A stretch of 64,000 bases of DNA from JBCCAG01 sp050330955 (GTDB lineage Bacteria > Cyanobacteriota > Cyanobacteriia > CAKZMO01): the NCBI GenBank assembly GCA_050330955.1, contig JBHJHJ010000003.1:1-64000 (forward strand). The letters are read 5' to 3'. Position 1 is the stretch's first letter. Each line of letters opens with the position of its first letter. Below, piece by piece: positions 44,966 through 53,485 of the stretch. Under the pieces are notes generated by a model. The model saw only the letters and a list, made by a program, of their open reading frames with translations, was not told where the DNA came from and ran no database searches. A program made the position numbers and the translations under genes.

Positions 44966-44997
44966 GTATCGCGATACGTTGGTTTAACAATGTTAAA
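44966..44997. promoter_or_regulatory. Two perfect palindromes upstream of psaI
   Basis: GTATCGCGATAC at 44966-44977 and TTTAACAATGTTAAA at 44983-44997 are both perfect, five bases apart, and about 120-150 bases before the psaI ATG. They look like regulator sites in the psaI-psaL promoter region. They do not fit the HLR1 direct-repeat pattern of RpaB. Confidence 0.45.
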
Positions 44998-45115
44998 AAT
45001 TCTTAGCAGATAGGCTGTGGCTGCAGGATTCACAGTACAGTCGAATCTACGGATATCCGCCACTGCCTTGAGCGGGCGGTCTTTTATACCTTTGTTGCAT
45101 TCTGTAGGAAATATT

Positions 45116-45232
45116 ATGGCAGCATCCTATTTACCTTCTATCCTAGTGCCCATCGTTGGGTTGGTGTTCCCCGCGGTTGCGATGTCTCTTCTGTTTATCT
45201 ACATCGAGCGCGAGGATGCGTCTGGCATCTAG
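45116..45232 (+). CDS. psaI: Photosystem I subunit VIII (PsaI)
   Basis: PsaI is a 38-residue single-pass thylakoid membrane subunit that sits beside PsaL at the monomer interface of photosystem I. The sequence MAASYLPSILVPIVGLVFPA then VAMSLLFIYIEREDASGI is the classic PsaI. The start is the ATG at 45116; upstream in-frame residues are not part of the family. It precedes psaL by 71 bases. The last 24 bases of the gene and stop region are duplicated directly downstream. Confidence 0.97.
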   Translation: MAASYLPSILVPIVGLVFPAVAMSLLFIYIEREDASGI

Positions 45233-45262
45233 AGCGAAGATGCATCTGGCATCTAAAGCGGC
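45215..45262 (+). repeat. 24-base tandem duplication of the psaI end
   Basis: GATGCGTCTGGCATCTAGAG and GATGCATCTGGCATCTAAAG head two adjacent 24-base units, about 20 of 24 bases alike. Both encode DASGI followed by a stop in the psaI frame. The second copy lies wholly after the first stop codon. Confidence 0.85.
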
Positions 45263-45303
45263 ATTGGCCTCGATTAACACTAGTATTTGTGGAGAAAAAT
45301 AAA

Positions 45304-45816
45304 ATGACGCAGATCCCTGAATTTGTTCCTAACCCTCCGAAGCTTGAGCAGGTTACCCCTCCAGATAGTCCTGAGGTGGGTAATCTAGCGACCCCAATCA
45401 ACTCATCGGCGTTCACGCGGGCCTTTATCAACAATTTGCCGGCCTACCGGGAAGGTCTATCTCCCCAGCGGCGTGGGCTGGAAATTGGCATGGCTCACGG
45501 CTACTTGCTTTACGGCCCATTTGCTCTGCTCGGTCCGCTGCGCGGCTCCGATGTCTCTGGGTTTGCTGGGGCTGCTGCAGCGATTCTACTGGTGCTGATT
45601 CTAACGGTTTGTCTGTCGCTCTATTCCAGTAACGGCGTCAAAAAACCCATTTCGACCTTAACGACCCCTAACCCTCCCGAAGCGTTGAGTACGGTCGAGG
45701 GCTGGAGTGAGTTTGCGGGTGGCTTCCTCGTAGGCGGTATCGGCGGCGTTATTTTCGCTTATCTCTTGGTTCAGGTGCTGGATGCGGGCGTATTTGACGT
45801 CATCGGCATGGGATAG
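45304..45816 (+). CDS. psaL: Photosystem I subunit XI (PsaL)
   Basis: PsaL is the membrane subunit that holds photosystem I trimers together and binds chlorophyll and carotenoid. The 170-residue sequence has PINSSAFTRAFINNLPAYRE, EIGMAHGYLLYGPFALLGPL and a glycine-rich last helix VGGIGGVIFAYLLVQVL. The start is the ATG at 45304 with GGAG upstream. The psaI-psaL order is the arrangement I associate with trimeric rather than tetrameric photosystem I; that link is inference. A strong terminator follows. Confidence 0.97.
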   Translation: MTQIPEFVPNPPKLEQVTPPDSPEVGNLATPINSSAFTRAFINNLPAYREGLSPQRRGLEIGMAHGYLLYGPFALLGPLRGSDVSGFAGAAAAILLVLILTVCLSLYSSNGVKKPISTLTTPNPPEALSTVEGWSEFAGGFLVGGIGGVIFAYLLVQVLDAGVFDVIGMG

Positions 45817-45824
45817 GTTTCACC

Positions 45825-45861
45825 ACAGCGTCAGCGAGAACCCGGTTCTCGCTGACGCTGT
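45825..45861 (+). terminator. psaL terminator
   Basis: ACAGCGTCAGCGAGAACC pairs perfectly with the following 18 bases around a single central C, so the working loop is formed by the innermost bases. ATTGTTTAG follows. It ends the psaI-psaL transcript nine bases after the stop codon. Confidence 0.9.
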
Positions 45862-45925
45862 ATTGTTTAGATCAATATTATTTAGCTGGACTTAGACTCA
45901 AAGCACCGATCCAAGGCACTGCAGG

Positions 45926-46516
45926 TTATGAAGCCCGCTTCAACAGAGGTTGGCTCGGCGGGTACGGTCTGGGAATGGCGACGGGATGATTAGGCCGAAG
46001 ATTGAACAGCAGGTCATTGAGACGATCTAGAACCTGCGTGAAATCGGCGGCGATCGCGCTGCAGTTTTGCGGCGTCAGTCTAGGGACGTGGATGAATAGG
46101 CCAAACGTGCCCGAATGGTTCTGCAGGTGGCTGAGAACGTCGTAGTAAAGGCGGTTGCAGACAAATCGACCTGCGTCGTGGCTGATTTCTGTGGTCGATA
46201 GGCCTTTCTGTAGCGCGGGCAGGGGTAGGGGTGAGTGTATTGCCCTGGTTTCCCCCACAGCCGTTGATTCTAGTCCTAGCTTGTGCCTTGGCTCGCCCAT
46301 GCCGCAGCACACCACGGCAGCAGGCTTGTAAGCCTCTATCGCCTCAATCACCTGCTGAGGCGCCTGTTCAAAGTGGACCGGAAGTCGACGTAGAAAGCGC
46401 AAAGTTGAGAGCTGAGGATAGGTCGCGCCCACAATTTGCAATAGGTCATCAGACGCGTTGGAAGGCTGGTCAGCTCTCCAAACCTGGAACGAGGTTAAAA
46501 GGATGTCTTGAAACAT
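45926..46516 (-). CDS. Pyroglutamyl-peptidase I-like protein (peptidase C15)
   Basis: This is a 196-residue cysteine peptidase-like protein. The likely catalytic triad is E83 (GLESTAV), C120 (HDAGRFVCNRLYY) and H143 (FIHVPRL), with spacing close to bacterial Pcp. The N-terminus ILLTSFQVW replaces the usual ILLTGFEPF, and the SN motif is retained as QPSNASDDL. Pcp removes N-terminal pyroglutamate from peptides. The altered N-terminal loop could change specificity. Confidence 0.82.
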   Translation of the reverse strand: MFQDILLTSFQVWRADQPSNASDDLLQIVGATYPQLSTLRFLRRLPVHFEQAPQQVIEAIEAYKPAAVVCCGMGEPRHKLGLESTAVGETRAIHSPLPLPALQKGLSTTEISHDAGRFVCNRLYYDVLSHLQNHSGTFGLFIHVPRLTPQNCSAIAADFTQVLDRLNDLLFNLRPNHPVAIPRPYPPSQPLLKRAS

Positions 46517-46950
46517 GGCACGGCCAGCCTAAAAATTCTTACGTCGGAAAAGAGGGCTTGTCAGTGAGGTGATGCTTCTCATGGGCGATTAGCTAATACA
46601 ATTGCCGATGAACCTAGCAGGGAAATGGCCTGCGAGCAGCCATCTTGCGGGTCTATTCCTGCGCGGTCTGCTCATACATGGTTTACTGCTACGTGGTCTA
46701 CAAACGATGACTACCGTAAATGCACTGCATAGATTCAGTCTATGGAGTTTATAGATATACCCTCAGCCAAATGCGTAAGCTTAATGCTTATTTAATAAAG
46801 GGATCGTGACAACTTATCTAGACTTTAACCTTGGCTTATCACCTTACTACGTTTTTGCTGCATTACGCCCATGTCGCAGGTTAGCTGATATAAACGGAAA
46901 CACCGTAAAATACAGGGCCAGCTAGCCAATTGAACCTGAGGGGCTTACGA
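46517..46950. other. Divergent intergenic region
   Basis: About 430 bases lie between the peptidase gene and the hydroxylase gene. The stretch from about 46700 to 46900 is A/T-richer and includes TAAGCTTAATGCTTATTTAAT, a short stem near 46773-46790. I see no gene and no named site. Confidence 0.45.
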
Positions 46951-47706
46951 ATGAAATCGATTTCTGGATTCACCGTTAAACAGTTAGAGAAAGTCGTACC
47001 GTATATCGAGAGAGCGGTGCCAGCCTACTCCAAAGTCGGAGAGTCTGTCTTTTTTTCTAAAGAGCAATTTCCTTGGGCCACGCACTTAGAAGCGCACTGG
47101 ACCACGATTCGTAAAGAGTTAGACAGTGTTCTAGAACGGGTTGACGAACTGCCAAACTTTCAAGATATTTCGAAACGACAGTACCGGATTGCCAACGACA
47201 ATCGTTGGAAGACCTATTTCTTCTGGGCCTTTGGCTTTCGCGCCGAAGGGAACTGCCAGCGCTGCCCTGAGACGACAGCGCTACTAGAGAAAATTCCAGG
47301 GCTCAAGGTGGCTTTTTTTTCGATCCTAGCGCCCGGAAAACACATTCCTCGCCATCGGGGCAAGCACAAGGGATTGATCCGCTACCATCTGGGGCTCAAG
47401 GTGCCAGAACCTGCTGACCAGTGCTATATCCAGGTCGATGATCAAGTCGCCCGCTGGCAAGAGGGCAAGAGCCTAATCTTTGACGACACCTATTATCACG
47501 AGGTCTGGAACAACACAGAGGGCTACCGGGCCGTTCTGTTTTTAGATATTGTGCGTCCGATGCGGTTTCCCCTGTCCCTGGTCAACTGGCTGGTGTGTCG
47601 CTTGGTGGCTGCGTCGCCTATTGTGCAGGACGCCCGGAAGAGCCACGACGCCTGGGAAAAGAAGTTTGAGGCCACCGCACAGCGTGAGCGGGTTACAGAA
47701 TCGTAG
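46951..47706 (+). CDS. Aspartyl/asparaginyl beta-hydroxylase family dioxygenase
   Basis: This is a 251-residue 2-oxoglutarate/Fe(II)-type oxygenase from the ATG at 46951, with GAGGGG ahead of it. Family motifs are FFSILAPGKHIPRHRGKHKG, LIRYHLGLKVPE and KSLIFDDTYYHEVWNNTEGY, then RAVLFLDIVRP. The histidines in HIPRHRG and YHEVWN are the presumed iron ligands. Relatives hydroxylate Asp/Asn side chains or lipid acyl chains (LpxO). No membrane anchor is obvious at the N-terminus. It heads a group with an MFS exporter, a Rieske oxygenase and an alpha-oxoamine synthase. Confidence 0.87.
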   Translation: MKSISGFTVKQLEKVVPYIERAVPAYSKVGESVFFSKEQFPWATHLEAHWTTIRKELDSVLERVDELPNFQDISKRQYRIANDNRWKTYFFWAFGFRAEGNCQRCPETTALLEKIPGLKVAFFSILAPGKHIPRHRGKHKGLIRYHLGLKVPEPADQCYIQVDDQVARWQEGKSLIFDDTYYHEVWNNTEGYRAVLFLDIVRPMRFPLSLVNWLVCRLVAASPIVQDARKSHDAWEKKFEATAQRERVTES

Positions 47707-47715
47707 GCGACCCCG

Positions 47716-48912
47716 CTATTTACTAAGCTTCATGCCCGACGCAGCCGGGATTGACCAGCTAATGAGACCAACGCCCATTGCTAGAATGCCGGCCACGTAA
47801 AACACGGGCGGCAGGCCCGCGAACTTCCACACGGGGCCCAGCAGCAGCGGCGATAAGAACTGACCTAGGGAGTTAGTGCCTGTACCGATCGCCAGCACGC
47901 TGGATCGAATCTCTGGCGGAGACAAGGCCGCAAGGCCGTCGTAGATGTTGGGAATCGTGATGCCGAACCCCATGCCAAACAGCACTGCCGCTGGCACGAT
48001 CGCCCAGAGCTGATCCAGCAATGGAATCGTGCAGAGCATGGCTCCCATGACGATGAACCCCAGCCCAACGGTTGGCCCGGTGCCAATGGCCTTGGCAACC
48101 CTGCTGGCGGCGATCGCCGAGACCACTGCAGCGCCCACAGCGCGAATCGCTAGCACAAAGCCATTTAGCGCTGGGCCGGCGTCAATGGCGGCCTTGAGGT
48201 ATAGCGGCGTGTAGATGACCACCGCATAGACAACCGCTGCCGCCAGGGCAATGCCCGCATACAGCCGCAGAACAGCAGGCTGGCGAATCACGCGCAGCAG
48301 CGCTTTGGGGCTGGTGACTAGGCTACTTGCCCGGTAGTGCCCCTCCCGCAAAATCAGAAGAGACAGCAGGGCAACCGGGACGCCAAACCCATAGAGATAG
48401 AAGGCAAACGACCAGTGGACCGAGCCCACCCATCCCCCAACCAGGGGAATCAAAATGCTGGCCGTCGTCATGGCGCTTGTGGCGTAGCCCAGGATGCGGG
48501 TGCGCGCCTCACCCTCGTATAGCGTGCTCAAAAGCCCAATGCTGGAGGCCGCGATGCCGGCGCTGGCAATGCCGAGCAGGACGCGGCTAAGGAGGAGCGG
48601 CGCTAGCTGCGTCATGAATCCACCGGAAACGCCAAAAGCGCTGTAGCACAGCAGAGACGTGACCAGGACGCGGCGCTTGCCCACGCGGTCTGCTACTAGC
48701 CCCCACAGTGGCGTGAACAGGGCGATCGCTAAGGCGTGAATGCTGACTAGGGTGCCCGCCCAACGGGGGTCAAGCTGGAGCTGCTGCACAATTTCTGGGA
48801 GTACGGGGGAGACCACGCCGCCTGTCATCGTGGTTAAACAACCCGCCCCGACTAAGACACATAGCTGCGTGAATCGTTGACGGAGGGGGGAAGTCAGGAG
48901 CTTCGGTGGCAT
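47716..48912 (-). CDS. MFS transporter, drug/metabolite efflux type
   Basis: This is a roughly 398-residue inner-membrane transporter with about 12 helices. The cytoplasmic loop motif A appears as PLWGLVADRVGKRRVLV. Motifs near helices 4-5 read LLSRVLLGIASAGIAASSIG and ILIPLVGGWVG, typical of drug:proton antiporters. I prefer the ATG at 48912 (MPPKLLTSPLRQ); an ATG at 48942 is possible. It converges with the hydroxylase gene with only nine bases between. Three 18-base repeats lie upstream. Confidence 0.87.
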   Translation of the reverse strand: MPPKLLTSPLRQRFTQLCVLVGAGCLTTMTGGVVSPVLPEIVQQLQLDPRWAGTLVSIHALAIALFTPLWGLVADRVGKRRVLVTSLLCYSAFGVSGGFMTQLAPLLLSRVLLGIASAGIAASSIGLLSTLYEGEARTRILGYATSAMTTASILIPLVGGWVGSVHWSFAFYLYGFGVPVALLSLLILREGHYRASSLVTSPKALLRVIRQPAVLRLYAGIALAAAVVYAVVIYTPLYLKAAIDAGPALNGFVLAIRAVGAAVVSAIAASRVAKAIGTGPTVGLGFIVMGAMLCTIPLLDQLWAIVPAAVLFGMGFGITIPNIYDGLAALSPPEIRSSVLAIGTGTNSLGQFLSPLLLGPVWKFAGLPPVFYVAGILAMGVGLISWSIPAASGMKLSK

Positions 48913-48969
48913 AACATCAGATTTTTTAAGGTGGCGCAGCAACCAGTACCATGGCCTGCGGCTGTGGCA

Positions 48970-49023
48970 AAGCCCAGTGAGATCTAAAAGCCCAGTGAGA
49001 CCTGAAAGCCCAGTGAGATCTAA
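48970..49023. repeat. Three tandem 18-base repeats upstream of MFS gene
   Basis: The unit AAGCCCAGTGAGATCTAA occurs three times head to tail; the middle copy differs at two or three bases. It lies about 60 bases before the MFS start and about 310 bases before the Rieske gene. It could be an array of regulator sites for the divergent pair. Confidence 0.7.
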
Positions 49024-49330
49024 AATCTACGGGCTTCTGAAGCAAGTGAGTAAGGGGTAGCAGAGGAATGCACTCGCGCAGGCTAGTATTCTTTAAAGAA
49101 ACTTGTGATTACCCCGCATACTCGGATATGTCAATCATGCGTTACTGTTTATAACATACTTGCAGGGAGGTGACACTGGCTTAACAGCCCACTCACCGCC
49201 GCTCCCACTCTCCTGGTGAGGTAGTATACATTACTGCGATTTTCAAGCGCCGCTCTCGGCGTCGCTTTGGCCCGCAGCGGTACAGCGACACGCTGGCTTG
49301 CAGACCCATTCGAGAACAGAAGGCTTACCC
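49024..49330. other. Divergent gap before Rieske gene
   Basis: About 300 bases follow the tandem repeats. No gene is visible. It should hold the Rieske gene promoter. GGAGGTGACACTGG at 49166-49180 looks like a ribosome site but no start codon follows in a useful frame. Confidence 0.4.
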
Positions 49331-50536
49331 ATGGACCTGGCACCAACGCTCAAAAGCGAGAGAGTTCAAACCGCCATACGAGAAATTGGGATTAATCCCA
49401 ACTATTGGTATCCCCTGGGCTGGTCGAATCAGCTTAGGCGAAATCAGGCCGTTCAGGTTGTGGTCTGGCAACGCCCGCTGGCGGTCTACCGGGACGGGGC
49501 GGGGGCGCTGCATGCGCTGGACGATCGCTGTCCCCATCGCGGTGTCGAGCTGCATCGCGGCAAAGTCGATGGCGAGCATTTGGCCTGTGCTTACCACGGG
49601 TGGACGTTTGATGGGAACACAGGGGAATGTGTGGACATCCCCTACCTGTCGCCTGAGCAGAAGCGGCCCTGCGTCAGCGTCCGCAGCTATCCTGTCCAGG
49701 AAAAATATGGGCTCATGTGGGTGTTCCCAGGGGACGCCGACTTGGCAGAGACGCGATCGCTGCCTGAGGTGAGTGAGTGTGGTCAAGACGGATGGTTCAT
49801 GGTGCCGATTACGGCCCACTTCAAGGCCCACTTCTCGGTGTGCAACGAAAACGCCATGGATGTGTTTCACGGCTTTTTGCACCAAGATCTGCAGGGTTGG
49901 TTTGACCCCGTTCTCCTCGACCTCAAGGCAACAGACAGCGCTGTCAGCGCCAAGTATCGCGTGTCCTACAAAGGCCTACTGGCGAAATTTCTGGGGCTAG
50001 CTGAGCGCGCCGATGAAGTCACCACCTTACCTATTTCCATTAACTATCGCTATCCCCACTATGCCAGCTCCCTCGAAGGCATATCTTCGGTCTACTTGAT
50101 GCGCTTGCCGGTTGGCCCAGCGGAGAGCCGTTCGTTTGCACTATTCTTCTTCAGACTCCGTCTGCCTCAGTGGCTCATCAAGCTCACTTACCCCATCCTC
50201 AGCCGAGTTGTCCGCCGGTTTATGCTGCGGCCCTTTCTAGCCCAGGATGTGGAGATGATGGAGAGCGAACAGCGCCAGTATATGCGCTGTCCTGAGCGAT
50301 ATGTGGAGATTAATCCCGCGATAATTGCCCTCCAGCGCGTTATGGTGCGGCAGTATGAGCAGTCTGGCGCCCAGATCGGCGTCTGGTCCATGGTGAACGA
50401 AAGTAGTGGTCCACCCAAAGCGCAGCGTGCTGAGGTATCCTCAATGGCTATATCGCAGACGAGACGCGATGCTCAGACAGAGCTATCGGCATCCCGCAGC
50501 GAAGCGGTGCCAACTTGTGGTTCTATTCCAGAATAG
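49331..50536 (+). CDS. Rieske oxygenase (ring-hydroxylating/PaO-like)
   Basis: This is a 401-residue oxygenase. The Rieske cluster ligands are C67-P-H69 (DRCPHRGVEL) and C86-A-Y-H89 (CAYHGWTFDG). The mononuclear iron motif is N174-x2-D177-x2-H180-x3-H184 (NENAMDVFHGFLHQD), with a later acidic ligand likely in AQDVEMMESEQ. The start is the ATG at 49331. Relatives hydroxylate, desaturate or demethylate lipids, aromatic acids and chlorophyll breakdown products. The reductase partner is not adjacent. It precedes the alpha-oxoamine synthase by 330 bases in the same direction. Confidence 0.9.
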   Translation: MDLAPTLKSERVQTAIREIGINPNYWYPLGWSNQLRRNQAVQVVVWQRPLAVYRDGAGALHALDDRCPHRGVELHRGKVDGEHLACAYHGWTFDGNTGECVDIPYLSPEQKRPCVSVRSYPVQEKYGLMWVFPGDADLAETRSLPEVSECGQDGWFMVPITAHFKAHFSVCNENAMDVFHGFLHQDLQGWFDPVLLDLKATDSAVSAKYRVSYKGLLAKFLGLAERADEVTTLPISINYRYPHYASSLEGISSVYLMRLPVGPAESRSFALFFFRLRLPQWLIKLTYPILSRVVRRFMLRPFLAQDVEMMESEQRQYMRCPERYVEINPAIIALQRVMVRQYEQSGAQIGVWSMVNESSGPPKAQRAEVSSMAISQTRRDAQTELSASRSEAVPTCGSIPE

Positions 50537-50866
50537 AACTGTCACAGCCGTCTGTGGGGAGTAAATCGATGTCTGGCAAAGTGAGGGGAGGTTTCGCAAT
50601 GTAAATCTGCTGGAGTTGCCTGCACCAGTTATAGTCTCCAGCGTATGTACAGGAGTGAATGGGGTCAAATCGCATCATCCTGGCGGTTGGTCTCTCTAAC
50701 CTACTAGGTGCTCAAGGGATAAGCATGTCAGGATGAAGAAATGCAACGCCGAAGGTTGACTGGTTCAGATTGCGGTATGGGAAACCCATTCAAGGTCGAG
50801 ACCACGCCTGGGCGACGATTTGCAAACGCTCGCGAGTTAAACAGTTAAGGTGAGGGGAGTTTTACT
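50537..50866. other. Gap between Rieske and alpha-oxoamine synthase genes
   Basis: The 330 bases show no ACP-like or other gene. A strong ribosome site AGGTGAGGGGAG closes the gap before the GTG start. A separate promoter for the synthase is likely. Confidence 0.45.
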
Positions 50867-52165
50867 GTGGAAGTTGTTCAAGAATACGTTCAGCGTTGGT
50901 ACGAAAGCGGCCTCGAGCCTGACGAGTACATCTGTCTGGGTCGGCAAGGCAACCTTGTAGATATTGAAGACGCCGCGACAGGTAAGCGGCATCAGGTGAC
51001 GACATTTTGTACAAATGACGTTCTGGGGCTGGTTCAAAACGAGTCTGTTCAGGACGCGGCCATCGAGGCTATACGACAGTACGGCACCTCGAATAGTTCC
51101 TGTGCAGTTCTGAGCGGTCGAATCGACCTGCACCGCCAGCTCGAACAGGAGATTTCGGAGTTCAAGCACCTGGGCCATACCCAGCTATTTCTCAACGCCT
51201 GGATGGCGCTACAGGCGCTAATGGACGCCTTCTGTCACTTGGCAATTCCCGTTCCCGGCTTTCAGCATACCCGGGAGACTTTAATTCTCAGCGATGTCCT
51301 AAATCATGGCTGCATCATCTCTGCTATTACCAACGCCGGAACTCGTTCAGGGAAAATGTTTGGCCACAGCCCCCGGGTGCGGGTGCGGGCCTACCGCCAC
51401 TGCAGCAGCGAAGACCTGGCCCGAAAACTAAAGCGCTATGCGCAGCCTGACGATCGCATTATGGTAATCTCTGACGCCGTGTTCTCCATGGATGGGGACT
51501 TGGCGCCGCTGCCCGAGATGATTGAAGTGATGTCAGCCTATCCAGGCAGCGTGCTGGTGATGGATGAGGCCCACGCCAGCGGGGCAATCGGCGCGACGGG
51601 GCGCGGCATCTATGAGTACTACGACATCACGCCCCAACATGCCCTAGACAAGGGAGTGGTTCCGCTAATCATGACCACCTTCTCTAAGTTCGCCGCCTCT
51701 GCAGGCGCCGCCATCAGCTCTCCTGTCCCAGAGCTGAAGCCCCTGCTGCACGTGTCGCCCACCTCCATTGGGACCATCTCGCTGCCGGCCCCAATTACGG
51801 CTGCCGCCCTCGAAAGCATTCGCCAGGTGCGGAAGCGCCCGGAGCTGGTGCGCCGTCTGCAGGAGAACACGGTCTATCTGCGATCGCAGCTTGAAGAGCG
51901 GGGCTTTGAGTGCATCGGGGAGACCAACGTCATCCCGGTGATTTTGCCCGAAGACGTGGACCCAAAGCTGTTTGCCCGCACCCTGATGTACGACTACGGC
52001 ATCTGGGTTTCCCCTATCTGGTTCATTGCCAAACCCCGCCTGCGGATCACGGCTAACGCGCTCCACACCCGCGAAGAGATGAACCGACTTGTGGAGGCAA
52101 TGAGCGCTATTCGGGACGCGATGCACAAGCCCGAGCTGGCCCAGCCCTCACCCTCAGTAGCTTAG
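50867..52165 (+). CDS. PLP-dependent alpha-oxoamine synthase (serine palmitoyltransferase/AONS-like)
   Basis: This is a 432-residue enzyme of the family that condenses an amino acid with an acyl thioester and loses carbon dioxide. PLP residues are clear: D233 and H236 in MDEAHASGAIG and Schiff-base K274 in TTFSKFAASAG. NSSCAVLSGRIDLHRQLEQE replaces the usual GSGGSR..G.. LHxxLE region, so it is a divergent subgroup. Family members make sphingoid bases, biotin precursor, aminoketobutyrate, aminolevulinate or CqsA-type signals. The Rieske and beta-hydroxylase neighbours favour a modified lipid or signal over biotin. It starts at a GTG. Confidence 0.88.
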   Translation: MEVVQEYVQRWYESGLEPDEYICLGRQGNLVDIEDAATGKRHQVTTFCTNDVLGLVQNESVQDAAIEAIRQYGTSNSSCAVLSGRIDLHRQLEQEISEFKHLGHTQLFLNAWMALQALMDAFCHLAIPVPGFQHTRETLILSDVLNHGCIISAITNAGTRSGKMFGHSPRVRVRAYRHCSSEDLARKLKRYAQPDDRIMVISDAVFSMDGDLAPLPEMIEVMSAYPGSVLVMDEAHASGAIGATGRGIYEYYDITPQHALDKGVVPLIMTTFSKFAASAGAAISSPVPELKPLLHVSPTSIGTISLPAPITAAALESIRQVRKRPELVRRLQENTVYLRSQLEERGFECIGETNVIPVILPEDVDPKLFARTLMYDYGIWVSPIWFIAKPRLRITANALHTREEMNRLVEAMSAIRDAMHKPELAQPSPSVA

Positions 52166-52182
52166 GGTTGTGGCAGTGTAAG

Positions 52183-52228
52183 TTGGCATGGCGGAGCCTT
52201 AGCCTTGCCTAAGGTCTCGTCATGCCAA
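52183..52228. terminator. Shared hairpin between convergent genes
   Basis: TTGGCATGGCGGAGCCTTAG pairs with CTAAGGTCTCGTCATGCCAA, with a few G-T wobbles and one mismatch. The hairpin lies just after the synthase stop and overlaps the hisA stop codon on the other strand. Confidence 0.7.
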
Positions 52229-52993
52229 GGCGGATGAGCCAAAGTCTGGGGGGATATCTTGAAGTCGTCCTGGCCCAACTGCCTTTAGAGCTTCCGACAG
52301 CTGCAAGCTGCCGCTATAGAGCGCCCGGCCTACGACTGCGCCGCTGACGCCCACGGGCTCAAGGGCCAGCAGGCTAAGCAGATCTGAAACGGTGCTGATT
52401 CCGCCCGACGCAATCACGGGTACCGAAACGGCCTCAGCTAAAGCCCTGAGGGCTGGCTTGTTTGGGCCTGTGAGGGTGCCGTCTCGGTAGATGTCGGTGT
52501 AAATCAAGGCGGCAACGCCGCAGTTCGCCATCCGCTGCGCCAGCTCGATGGCGTCGACGCTAGAGGTTTCAACCCAGCCTCGCGTTGCCACCTTGCCCTC
52601 GCGGGCGTCAATGCCGACCACAATCTGCCCCGGAAACCTTTGGCACAGCGCCTCAACCAGACCTGGATCTTCTACTGCGGCGGTGCCCAAGATCACTTGC
52701 GCGACGCCGCGGGACAGGAGGTCTTCGGCTGTTCCTTGGGAGCGGATGCCTCCCCCGACTTGAACCGGTACGGGAGCTGACTGGGCGATCGCCTCAATCA
52801 GGCCGTAGTTGGTGGGCTGCCCTGTTTTAGCCCCGTCTAAATCCACTAAGTGAAGCCGATTGGCCCCCTGATGGATCCACTGCTGGGCAACGGCCAGCGG
52901 ATCTTCGCTGAAGACTTCTGATTTTTGATAGTCCCCTTGGTAGAGGCGCACGCAGCGCCCCCCGAGCAAATCGATAGCAGGAATGACGTCCAT
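52220..52993 (-). CDS. hisA: ProFAR isomerase of histidine biosynthesis
   Basis: HisA opens the ribose of ProFAR to PRFAR, the fourth step of histidine synthesis. The TIM barrel begins MDVIPAIDLLGGRCVRLYQG and shows HLVDLDGAKTGQPTN, VQVGGGIRSQGTAEDLLSRG, YTDIYRDGTLTGPN and VIASGGISTVSDL, with both catalytic aspartates. The start is the ATG at 52993, giving 257 residues. It is single, without other his genes. Confidence 0.96.
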   Translation of the reverse strand: MDVIPAIDLLGGRCVRLYQGDYQKSEVFSEDPLAVAQQWIHQGANRLHLVDLDGAKTGQPTNYGLIEAIAQSAPVPVQVGGGIRSQGTAEDLLSRGVAQVILGTAAVEDPGLVEALCQRFPGQIVVGIDAREGKVATRGWVETSSVDAIELAQRMANCGVAALIYTDIYRDGTLTGPNKPALRALAEAVSVPVIASGGISTVSDLLSLLALEPVGVSGAVVGRALYSGSLQLSEALKAVGPGRLQDIPPDFGSSALA

Positions 52994-53200
52994 AACAGGC
53001 TCACGTAGGTCAGGTGTTGAAGCGTGCCGCACGCCACAAGATTAAAGAATATCGTATTGAAAATATCGTAGCGGCTGACGCGGTTAGGCCCAGCGGAGGT
53101 GCGATCGCCCCCGCTCTAGCGCTAAGATCATCTTAGAGTCAAGCATCCGCTTAGACTTTGTCTTAAGTCAACCCTTACAGCGATCGCTCGGATAAACCCA

Positions 53201-53413
53201 GTGTCAGCTATTCCTAACCAGCGACTACAGCGCTTACACCAGTGCGGCTATGCTTTTATCGGCGCTGGTACATTCATGCTGCTCTCCTGGGTCAATCCGC
53301 TGGGCGGCTCCCTTGATGGACTCCAAGGTGGCGCAGTCTTCCTGGCGCTCGTGGTCGGGTTAGGAGCCTATCGCCGGCTGAAGCAGGGCTCAAAGACGTC
53401 TGGATCCAAGTAA
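53201..53413 (+). CDS. Small membrane protein, 70 aa
   Basis: This is a 70-residue protein starting at GTG 53201. Two hydrophobic stretches (YAFIGAGTFMLLSWVNPLGG and GGAVFLALVVGLGAYRRL) suggest a helical hairpin, with charged ends. I do not recognise the family. It precedes the copper ATPase by 72 bases on the same strand. Confidence 0.55.
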   Translation: MSAIPNQRLQRLHQCGYAFIGAGTFMLLSWVNPLGGSLDGLQGGAVFLALVVGLGAYRRLKQGSKTSGSK

Positions 53414-53485
53414 GCCATAATGCAGCGCTCCACACTGCAGGGCTTGCTTCACTGACCTTAGCAGGGCTCCCTTACGCCGTATCTA

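Noticed and set aside
48970..49023. Possible CRISPR array
   Set aside because: The 18-base units are adjacent with no spacers, and no cas gene is near.
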